Source: Ciona intestinalis
Taxonomy: Eukaryota; Chordata; Ascidiacea; Phlebobranchia; Cionidae
Assembly: GCF_000224145.3 (NCBI RefSeq)
Contig: NW_004190356.2
Location: forward strand, 62,001 to 126,000
Length of the DNA stretch: 64,000 nucleotides
Direction of reading: 5' to 3'
Notes under the pieces: model-generated
What the model was told of the DNA's origin: nothing
The model's database searches: none
What the model saw: the letters and a program-made list of their open reading frames with translations, nothing else
Shown: in pieces, positions 23,107 through 52,100 of the stretch
How the letters are laid out: each line of letters opens with the position of its first letter
Position numbering within the stretch: position 1 is the stretch's first letter
Made by a program: the position numbers and the translations under genes

Positions 23107-25802
23107 GTGCAGGCAAATTTATTTAGCTAAGTGGTTCAAGTGGAATTTATAAATTGTATTTTGGAATATATAAATAATATTTTAAGCAGAAAACTCATTT
23201 AAATACGAAATACCACTGTGATGTTGATATTTTTGTTCGCTGCTTGTACAACAAAACTTTTCATTTTTCATTGAGTTTAAATTGTATTGAGTGTGGTATG
23301 ATGAAAACTATTAGAGTTATATGTCACCTAATTAAATAGTCCATATGTTATATTTTTATGAATATAAAAGAGCTAAATACAAAATATTATACATACAAAA
23401 TATTATATATTATAATATATGTATTTTTATTATGTTTTACTTTTATCACAATCAATGTGTATATGTAATGAGATAAATAAAGAAATATCGCTTACCAACA
23501 GTTCTTAAAATGCATCCATGCACACCCAAAAGCCGAAATAACCACCAATGAAATGCAGTAATACATCATCGGTAACAACTGAAAAGCAATCAATACTAAG
23601 AACATAATTGGCATTGGGGTTATGTGTGTAACCAGTATTTAAACCAAATTTATGTGAACGTATTACTTCACAAACCTGGAGAACATTTTTGAGGAGACCT
23701 CAGGCGTGAAAAACGGTTATTTTTCTATGCGCGTTGTTGGCGTGTACAATCACTAAAACTTGGTGTGTAAAACTCATCTATTTCCGTGCCACAATAGGAA
23801 ATCATGTTTTTTTTTTATTAAAGATTTGGTTAATTGTTTAGTTTTAGCATGTGTTGGACAAACTATGACGGGCATAAACAAAAGCTTGTTTACAAACTCC
23901 TGCATGTACCTTCCCTAAAATTTTGTTATTGTCTCTATCCCACAACTAATATAAAATATCTTATTCTTGAAATTTTTCTAATTACTTCACATTCATACAA
24001 CAGCTGCCATATTAATAAAACTGTATGCCTAACTTTTTCATATGGCTAAGATTAAACATATACACAAACATATGTTATGATTCAAAATCAGAACCTCTGC
24101 TTTACTAAAACAAGTTCAAGAAATAATATTCTGGGGTTAAACAGCTACCCATTTTCTCTGGCGTGTCAATAATAGGTAATATTTTAAGAAAAAACAACTA
24201 TTAAATAGGCGTTTATTAAGCTACCTTTTCAGTATAGCTTTAGGAAGGTATCAGTATACCATTAGGAAGGTATGAGGTGTTTGAAAACACTCTTTCTAGA
24301 TAAAATTATTTACATATATATATAAAAAATACCAGTTTTTATTTTAGTTTTAATATACCTGGATCCATAGGAGGACCCTAATCTTAAATAACAGATTAGA
24401 CAGGCCTACCCAGGAATTTTCTGCACTGCATTAATCATTAAACTGTACAATTTACAACCAATAATTTGAATTTGTTTCATAGCAATGAGCATTTAAATTG
24501 TAGCCTCCCCCACATTTTAAAAAGTTTGACGCCTATGACTTCATCTATGCTTTGTTCATACTACCTCTTGCTCTCATTATCACAAATCTCTTCCGCTGTT
24601 TTATTTTTCATATCAACATTTTGCTATTCCATTCACATTGCTTTTATCAGAATTTCTTCAATGAAATATCTATTTAAACTATGACTGGCAAAGTGGTTTA
24701 TATATCCCTTTCTCTTACTTACACAGGTTGGTGAAATAAAAAAATTGAGTGTTACTGGTTTGCACGTATTTTATTTTAAGTTCAGCATGAGACAACATGT
24801 GAGATAAGTGATGGACCAAAACGGATCGAATACTTATCTTTCTCAACTGAATATAACAGGTATATATATTAGGCCTATTCCTTATATTTATGTTCGTTAA
24901 ATGAAGAAAAAGTAGAGCCCAGATTAGGGTAATGTATTGAAATATTTGTTTAAATAAAAAAAATGAATGCTTGAAGTGACATGTCACTCTACAATTTTAA
25001 AACAAGGGTGATATCATACTTTTCCGCAACCCAGTTTTAGGAGTAAATACCTTTTACCCTGCTGTTACATTTTTATACAAGCAAATCCAAATATACTGCG
25101 TAACCACATAATTAAAAAAATGTATAGGCCTATGCTTAACTTTGACAATTATAAGAGTATCGGCATCTCAGAATGTTACCCCAGCTTTAACCTTTAAAAA
25201 TCGTCTCACCTTAGTATTTCACTTTTAGCCAGTCACATAACCAGTATTTTAAAAACCACTTAAAAGTCAGTTATTCATGTATAAAACTGTGTTTGGGAAG
25301 TGGGTCTCATAGGAAAGCTATTTCCATTGTCAATAATGAAAGGGACCTTTGATTGTGTCATTCAAATTATATTTTTACTTTTTTGTTACATTCATTCTAC
25401 AGAACTGATTATTTGATTAAATTATTAGACTGAGACTGGTAATTCATATTTAATAATGTTTATTGCATTCTTAGGGGTATAAACACCTTATGATAATTTT
25501 AACAACATTTATATATATCCACTTTATAGACTTGAGTCTGCACTAAAGTTGATAGTTTGATTTCTGATTCAAAATGAGTCACTTTTATAAACATCTATTC
25601 AAATTTTTATTAATTAAACTAAAAAAGGCACAACTGGCCTATTTTCATTAAAAATATCTCAAAATTAATGTAATTTCTGATTTAAAATTAGTCAATTTTA
25701 TACACACCTACCTACCCAAATTTTTATTTAATTACTGACCTAATAAAGCATTGTTTCCCTTAACATATTTCCATGCTTATAAAAAATGTTTCGAAATTCC
25801 AG
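23107..25802. other. Long AT-rich stretch without a supported gene
   Basis: Apart from the candidate exon at 23496-23578 I see only AT-rich sequence with short microsatellites (for example about 23385-23425 and 24312-24325). The N-terminal exon of the WWP-type ligase must lie here, in the gap, or further left, because the first visible C2 exon starts in mid-codon at 25803. I could not find it. Confidence 0.5.
23496..23578 (-). CDS. Candidate orphan exon encoding a membrane segment (possibly NDUFA1-like)
   Basis: On the minus strand, TTTTCAG precedes 23578 and GTAAGC follows 23496. The 83-base interval reads LLPMMYYCISLVVISAFGCA then WMHFKNC, a hydrophobic helix ending in a His and a basic residue. 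The spacing from the Pro in LLP to the His (21 residues) is the same as in the N terminus of complex I subunit NDUFA1 (ILPGLSV...ATAYIH), with A-aromatic-x-H shared. I see neither the expected MWFE start nor the C-terminal exon; the latter could be in the N gap. Without partner exons this may be a chance ORF. Confidence 0.25.
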
Positions 25803-44226
<18,424 letters not shown>

Positions 44227-44992
44227 AACCAAAGTATTTACGATGATAAGTTCAGCGTCCTGGGCCCAGTATTAGCGGTGGGACCACTAATTACTTGTTG
44301 AGTAATTACGTAGAGTAGAGCCCTAGCCAAAATGTATAATTTTATATTGCGTTGTTCAATTTTCGTTTCTCGGTCGAAACGAAGTCTTTTTTCATTATCA
44401 CGTCATAGTACTTAGCGTTGCGTGAAAGGATGTGACATCACGTCACGTGAGTGCAATCGGAGCTTTTTAATTGGTCGGTAGCTCACTGCTGTGATGACGT
44501 GGCACGAGCTCATTGGTCGCTTAGCAATGCAATGTGATGCAACACAAGAGTTCTCGCATATTGAGCGACGTATTTTATTTATCCACTCATAATGGTCATT
44601 GTTGTAGAACAATGGTTCACCCTCAGACCGTCTGAACTATGCACTTTCCAAGGAGCTTAAGTTTGCTCCGTTGCGTCATAATAGCTATTTGGTATGACGT
44701 CAACTTCGCTGACGTCATTTTAATTCATTTTCACTTCTTACGTCATAATAAGCATTCAAGGTCATTCTCTTTATTTAAAACCGGTGTTTTTAATTTTTTT
44801 TCATGACGTCACGCAGTGGGACCGGGATTCCCCTGTAATGACGTCACAGCCATTACTCTGTGTGACCGTCATCATGGTACGTCATAATGCAGCATTGTCT
44901 TTCGACAAAGCTGTTATCGTCTGGTTTATAATTGTGATTTATGTTGTAAAGATTTGCAAACATATCTGTGTTTTATGCTGTCTAATGTAAAA

Positions 44993-44998
44993 AATAAA
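44993..44998 (+). other. Candidate polyadenylation signal of the WWP-type gene
   Basis: AATAAA about 770 bases after the stop at 44226, the first clear hexamer downstream on this strand. The interval would be a 3' untranslated region rich in ACGTCA motifs. Confidence 0.4.
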
Positions 44999-45421
44999 GC
45001 ACCACAAATATAAAGAAACTATTTCTTATACGTTATCAAACTTAACTTATGAGGCGCGAAGCACCACAAACTTAAGATTATTTTTCTATTTTAATCAATT
45101 TTCTGGCGACTGTTAAAACTTTGCGCGAAGTACATTCACCAGCTACCATGTTATGGTGTATGGTGCGTACAAACGCGCTATATTATTATGTCATCGTGAT
45201 AATCAACGCTTCAGTGGAATGTACGAAGTGTCAAGCGCGATGAAACAATAGCATATTATCACTTAAAAGAAGTATCATTGTACAGCACAGACGGCGAAAG
45301 TTTTAACGTTTTAAACACAGCCATTTAGTTACCTCTGTCTTTGCCCTATGAGCTGTATTGAACAGTTACAAACTAAACCCTTTTTTTACATTTATTTCAG
45401 TTACAGTTAGCTGTAAGTATA

Positions 45422-45619
45422 ATGAGTGACGTAATTGGTACTCTGACCCCACCAAACGGTGAAAAGCAGGACTTCAAGTTTAAAATTTCAGACGATTCGC
45501 CAAGCGTGCTGCGGCAAGCTGTAGAAAGTTTGCAAAAAGCCAGCGGGGAGGCTGTGACGGCATTAATAAACGCCGAACGCAGCGAACCGTTGCCGAAAGT
45601 TCCAAAAACTGATGCCTAA
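45422..45619 (+). CDS. Small 65-residue protein, GON7-like (KEOPS subunit) candidate
   Basis: The ORF starts MSDVIGTLTPPNGEKQDFKF, 21 bases after a TTATTTCAG acceptor-like site, and ends SEPLPKVPKTDA. It has a beta-like start followed by an amphipathic helix (VLRQAVESLQKASGEAVTAL). Length, order and the pattern ...G-x-K-x-x-x-[FL]-[KR] then a helix with LxxxVxxLxxxxxxxVTxL resemble GON7, the small partly disordered subunit of the KEOPS tRNA t6A complex. This is my reading of a short, weakly conserved family and may be wrong. Just after the stop, other frames hold MPKVRGENRDAQNRRV and, further on, an acidic DQDEPEDEPLYDF stretch, so the true C terminus may differ (splicing, frameshift or assembly error). 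AATAAA lies at 45773-45778. Converges with the PDI-like gene. Confidence 0.45.
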   Translation: MSDVIGTLTPPNGEKQDFKFKISDDSPSVLRQAVESLQKASGEAVTALINAERSEPLPKVPKTDA

Positions 45620-46157
45620 AGTTCGTGGTGAAAATCGTGATGCTCAAAATCGGCGTGTACTTGTGGATCCATGAGTTTCGGATCCCTTTCCTCCGGATCA
45701 AGATGAGCCAGAGGATGAACCACTTTATGACTTTCGTGAGGCTCTTCCGCTGTTTTGGGATATTTTTTAAAAAATAAAATAATTTTTTAATAAATATTTT
45801 AACATTTCCTATGTGGTTGTTTGTATTCTGTGTGCAATTTAAAGAAAAGTTGTAATTGGGTTTTTAGTTAATATAGCGAAGTTTTGTTACGGAAAAAATA
45901 GGAATTGCCACTATATTTGTTAAGTATTGCATTCGATGTCGTGATATATATATCTGAACAGGCGGATAGATCGGACAAAATAGTATGAGTCTTATTAAAT
46001 ATGGACCGACCGGCAAACGGTCCAGGGCAAAGTGTTACAACATACACTTTTGCACCGTTCCAAGGAACAATTCTACCGTATTTACCGCCACTGTAGTTAA
46101 ATACGTAATTTTTAAAAATGCCCCCCCCCCCCATATAAAACGAGACTAATTTATGTT

Positions 46158-49100
46158 TTAGGTACGTTGGCTTGACAGCGAGCATGAGAAGCATGTTTCA
46201 CACGGGGACTCACGTATTTCATGCGTGACTGCCTTCTCCAGCATTTCTTTCTCTTCTTTATTCCACCTTTCTCTCATCTTCTCTTCTTCCTTGACGTCAT
46301 CAATCGGATGAGCATCGTCATGCCACGTGAAATCATATTCTGGTTCGTCGTCTGCTGGATCCTAGTATGACGTCAGAAAAACTTTGTTTATTGACCCGTT
46401 GAGGACGTCACGCATTACGTCACTGAATTAGTAATTAGTAAACCATATATGGGTTTGCACGACTTAATAAAGTAAGCATTTGTGACGTACGCAGTCACGA
46501 CGCAACAGGTCGGACATGACCAGTTATGACGTTAGCACTTATGACGTTAGCATCTATGATGTAAGCATCTATGATGTAAACATCTATGACGTAATCACCG
46601 GCACACTCGAAGCTCCGTTGCTCTCAATGAAGAACCTGATTCCATTAGCTGTGACGTCACCTTTCGGCTTGAATGGCTTTACCTGTGACGTCATTGCATG
46701 AGTTTACAAGTCGAATTAAATATTTATAAAGTTTAACCACAAGATTTAGTGAAATAATTATATTGTGTATGTTGCATCGACGGCGATGAAAGTCAATAAA
46801 ACTACATTGAATAAATGGATGTAACACAATACCACGCGTTTTTAACACGCTAAGTAGGGTGGGGAAAGATGGGACATCTTATTAGTTTATTACTTCCCTT
46901 TCTCGTCACAATTGGTAGTAAACAAAGAAAATTCAAAGAATTATAAAACCATATATTCTCGACTCCTATAGACTGTTGTAAATTGTTTAAAACACGATCA
47001 GGATATTTGGATGTTATTTGCTAAAGTTGTCCCAACTCCCCCCACCCTACTATTAACACGCGTTAAAAAACTTATGTAACAGAAATGCAACCAAGCACAC
47101 GAATTTATAATTCATTAATATTTTTGCCGAAAATACCTTCCCATCCCTTGTAAACATCTTGAACGAAGGGTAAGAGGTATGGACGTCTATTTCGCCATCA
47201 TTCTTCGAGACGTCCATACGACCAAACACAACGGTTGCGTTGGATCTCATGTCTTTAGCTGCGACGTTTAGTACTGGGAGAGCTTTTTCGGATCCTTGGT
47301 CACCGGGAACGTCTAATACGAAAGTAGTAAAGGTTACCAAGGAAAAGTTTTGATAATGTTGTTGTTATAGTTTGCCAAAATTATGCTAATAAATTTTTTT
47401 TTGTTCAAGAGAACGTAATATATACGAGTATAACAATATATCTAAATATTAGGGTGGGGGAAGACAGGACACCTTAGCACATAGTATCCAAATATCTCGT
47501 GTTTTAAACAAACGTGTTTTAGACAATTAACATCGGTCAATGGGATCCAGAGAACACGATTTTATAATTCTTTGAATGTTTTTTTACTACCAAATAGGAT
47601 GAAAAAATAAAAAAAGAGTCACACCTTTCCTCATCCTACTATGTATACAATGATAGCTTTAGTGTTGCACGACAGTCTATTAAAGGTACTTATAGAGCAC
47701 TGGAATCCATTATTATGGTTTTTAATCACACACACACGCACACACACACACCTATATATATAGTAGGGTGGGGAAAGATGGGACACCTTTATCACATAAT
47801 ATCTGAATATCCTAACCGTGTTTTAAACAATTAACAATGGTCTATGGGAGTTCTGAATATATGGTTTATAATTCTTTGAATGTTCTTTGTTTACTATCAA
47901 ATGGGAAGAGAAAATAGAATGAACAGGTGTCCCATCTGCCCCCATCCTACTATATATACATATATTGGCGGGATTGTAAAATAAACAGCTGAAGCAACAT
48001 TATGGTATGGTTCTTTAACAATATTATGTCCTCGTATGAAGCGGTCATCACTTACAATACATCATAAATATGGTTCGACGTTTGTCCTTTATAAAGTCAT
48101 CATATGTTGAACCAACCAAAGTTTTCACATCATAGGTGTTCCAATCAGAAGGCTGCGACTCGCTTCGTATATTCCTCTGTGAAAAATATACGATATCTCT
48201 TTTAAATGCGAGTGTAAGTAGATGATTTGACCATTATCAATGTATTTCATTTGTCTATCCTATGCAGCTTTAATAGCATGTAAGTTTATATTTTTGCTTC
48301 TCGTTTTTTTATTGACAATACAGACCCTGCTGACAATACAGAGAACCCGTCCAAACAGCATGGTAACTCATTACATATAAAACGGAACACTCGATGAGTA
48401 CTAACACCGCCGTTTTTCCATTACACCTGGATTATATATGTTGCATTCATTCTTTTATTCAAGTAAATTTTAACTTATGGCCAGTGTGTTGCAGCAATGT
48501 CTTGGGGCAAAAACATGATTTAAAAAAAAATTATAATAATCAACATTACACGAAAGCATCTTAAACAATCCACACCGTTAAAAGTTATTCATACCACTCT
48601 ATACTCACCTTAATTTTTCCGTCTACAACATCTTGAGTGAACCCAACGAAAGCTTCATAACTCAAAGCATTTTTCGGTGGAAGAAACCGTGAATGGTATT
48701 TATCAAATTTTGTCATCCTGTTACATGGTAAGTCCTTATTCTCATCCACGTGGTAATAGTTGACCGCACTCTTTACATTATCACGTGACGTATCCACGTG
48801 GATGAATACAACTTCGTTCTCCTGTGATGATGACTTCACAAAGAACAAATGATTTAAGTATGTAATTATATTTATTTATATATGTAGTAGGGTAGGGGAA
48901 GGATGGAGGACACCTTTTTATTGTATTTTTCTCGTCCCATTTGGTAGTAAACAAGAAAATTCAAAGAGTTATTAAACCGTATCCTCACGACTCCCATAGA
49001 CCGTTGTTAATCGTTTAAAATACGATCACGATATTTAGATAGTATGTGATAAAGTTGTCCCATTTTACCCCACCTCACTATATACAGTAGGTTAGGGAAA

Positions 49101-52100
49101 TAAGACTGGACACCTTTATCACATAATCTCCCATTATTCTTAATCTTATTTAAAGAATTAACAATTAAAAACGCGCTTTTAGGGTCGTAAGATTTCGGTT
49201 ATATATTTTGTAAATATTTTTGTTTACAAAATATTGTAACAATAAAAGATAACGCAAACATGAACCATCATACCCCAACTTACAATTATCTTTTAAAATA
49301 TACAACCAATTATAGCAGCAAATATCTCAAGTATAGTTCATTCATAGCTATTATATATTTCCTAAAAAACAACACGTAGGATTCATTACCTTTGCCTTGA
49401 AATGTTTCGCTGCGTCTCGAAAAGCTTTGAATGTTTGTTTGTAGTTTCTATCTTTACTGGACATGAACAGGATATGGTGATACCCCACGTGAGAGCCGTG
49501 TAGCTTGTGGTTGTACTAAGGAAACATGAATGGCTTCGTTATAGAACAAAAACTATAACTGAATAAATGAAAATCGAGTTAGCTTAGCTTAGGGTGTTTT
49601 TTTTTCTATGTGTAGCTGATAATTTGGACAACTCATTAGTGATCACTGGGTCGGACCAATTGCCTGTTAAATGTCNNNNNNNNNNNNNNNNNNNNNNNNN
49701 NNNNNNNNNNNNNNNNNNNNNNNNNNNNNNNNNNNNNNNNNNNNNNNNNNNNNNNNNNNNNNNNNNNNNNNNNNNNNNNNNNNNNNNNNNNNNNNNNNNN
49801 NNNNNNNNNNNNNNNNNNNNNNNNNNNNNNNNNNNNNNNNNNNNNNNNNNNNNNNNNNNNNNNNNNNNNNNNNNNNNNNNNNNNNNNNNNNNNNNNNNNN
49901 NNNNNNNNNNNNNNNNNNNNNNNNNNNNNNNNNNNNNNNNNNNNNNNNNNNNNNNNNNNNNNNNNNNNNNNNNNNNNNNNNNNNNNNNNNNNNNNNNNNN
50001 NNNNNNNNNNNNNNNNNNNNNNNNNNNNNNNNNNNNNNNNNNNNNNNNNNNNNNNNNNNNNNNNNNNNNNNNNNNNNNNNNNNNNNNNNNNNNNNNNNNN
50101 NNNNNNNNNNNNNNNNNNNNNNNNNNNNNNNNNNNNNNNNNNNNNNNNNNNNNNNNNNNNNNNNNNNNNNNNNNNTTTTTCCGTCTACAACATCTTGAGT
50201 GAACCCAACGAAAGCTTCATAACTCAAAGCATTTTTCGGTGGAAGAAACCGTGAATGGTATTTATCAAATTTTGTCATCCTGTTACATGGTAAGTCCTTA
50301 TTCTCATCCACGTGGTAATAGTTGACCGCACTCTTTACATTATCACGTGACGTATCCACGTGGATGAATACAACTTCGTTCTCCTGTGATGATGACTTCA
50401 CAAAGAACAAATGATTTAAGTATGTAATTATATTTATTTAGATATGTAGTAGAGTCGGGAAAGGATAGGGGACACCTTTTTATTGTATTTTCTTGTCCCA
50501 TTTGGTAGTAAACAAAGAATATTCCAAGAAATATAAAACCGTATCGTCACGACTTCCATAAACCGTTGTTAATTGTTTAAAATACGATCAGGATATTTGG
50601 ATATTATGTGATAAAGTTGTCCCATTTTACACCACTTCACTATATATATTTTACCCCACCTCACTATATACAGTAGGGTAGGGAAATAAGACTGGACACC
50701 TTTATCACATAATCTCCCATTGTTCTTAATCTTATTTAAAGAATTAACAATTAAAAATGCTCTTTTAGGGTCGTAAGATTTCGGTTATATATTTTGTAAA
50801 TATTTTTGTTTCCCAAATATTGTAACAATAAAAGATAACGCAAACATGAACCATCATACCCCAACTTACAATTATCTTTTAAAATATACAACCAATTATA
50901 GCAGCAAATATCTCAAGTATAGTTCATTCATAGCTATTATATATTTCCTAAAAAACAACACGTAGGATTCATTACCTTGGCCTTGAAATGTTTCGCTGCG
51001 TCTCGAAAAGCTTTGAATGTTTGTTTGTAGTTTCTATCTTTACTGGACATGAACAGGATATGGTGATACCCCACGTGAGAGCCGTGTAGCTTGTGGTTGT
51101 ACTAAGGAAACATGAATGGCTTCGTTATAGAACAAAAACTATAACTGAATAAACGAAAATCGAGTTAGCTTATCTTAGGGTGTTTTCTTTTCTGTGTGTA
51201 GCTGATAATTTGGACAACTCATTAGTGACCACTGGGTCGGACCAATTGCCGTTAAATGTCACGCCCATAATGGTAGCAGCAGCGAGCCTTTATTGAACTC
51301 TTCTTAAGAGGCAGGCGCGCTAACCACTTTGCCACGAGGTCGGATATATCGTAGCAATTTACTTACTGCCACATCATAATGCTTGTAAACAACAGGCGCT
51401 GTTTCTTCATCCACAAACTTGAGCAAGTCATCCAGGTTCGTCACATCCCCTCGGTAAACTGCTTTGTCTCCGTCTTCAAACTAAAAGTAGTAATTGTAAT
51501 TAATCATTTTCTATGTCGCTAGATAAGATGGGATATTGTTAGCAAATAATTCTCTATATTTCCTGATCGCGTTTTGAACAATTCAACGTCATTTTATAGT
51601 CGCAGGAATACCGTTCTACAATTCTGTAAATATTCTTTTTTAATACCAAGTGGGCCGAAAAAGTCCACAAAACTTTGCAGTAAACCTTCATATCATGCAT
51701 GGTTCCTTTCTACACGCACGACCAAATATAGAAAAACGTTTTTTTCAATAGCAAAAACGTGTTATGGTATAGTAGGGTGGGGGAGATGGGACACCTTTTC
51801 ATTTTATTTTCTCGTCTCATTTGGTAGCAAACAAAGAACATTTAACGAAATATAAAACCGTATCCTAACGACTTCCATACACCGTTGTTAATTATTTAAA
51901 ACATGATCAGGCTATTTTGATATTACGTACTAAAGGTGTCCTATCTTACCCCGCAAAACTATATATCTCACCAGCATAGCGTTATATAACTTTTAGTGTT
52001 GACCAACCTGTTTGTAAACTGTGACCGAACCATGGTTTATCCCTAGTCGTCTCGCAACACTGGCTGACGTAATTATGGCGAATCTGGGCTGTGGTAATCG

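Larger units (their letters stand above)
44380..46720. promoter_or_regulatory. Cluster of CRE-like ACGTCA motifs
   Basis: Many TGACGTCA, GACGTCAC or TGACGTAA sites occur on both strands. Examples: 44697-44719 (two GACGTCA), 44803-44810, 44838-44845, 46293-46300, 46369-46376, 46407-46428, 46647-46654 and 46686-46693. The density is far above that of the surrounding AT-rich DNA. Full palindromes would suit CREB/ATF-type bZIP factors; whether they are regulatory or derived from a repeat is not known. Several lie inside the last exons and introns of the PDI-like gene. Confidence 0.4.
48600..51260. repeat. Duplicated block around a 500-N gap, repeating exons 6 and 7 of the PDI-like gene
   Basis: 48609-49675 is repeated at 50176-51255 with only scattered substitutions and one small insertion (about 50640-50665). 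Exons and introns match alike. The gap 49676-50175 separates the copies. A second exon 6 sits at 49515-49390 and a truncated second exon 7 at 50383-50176. Equal similarity in introns and exons, a gap of round length, and divergence of allelic size all point to two haplotypes placed in series rather than a real exon duplication. Confidence 0.8.

Noticed and set aside
44784-44990. 68-codon ORF after the WWP-type gene
   Set aside because: No splice context, no similarity, and within the probable 3' untranslated region.
49594-50410. Long frames through the 500-N gap
   Set aside because: Artefacts of N translation; only the part at 50176-50383 is a genuine (duplicated) exon.
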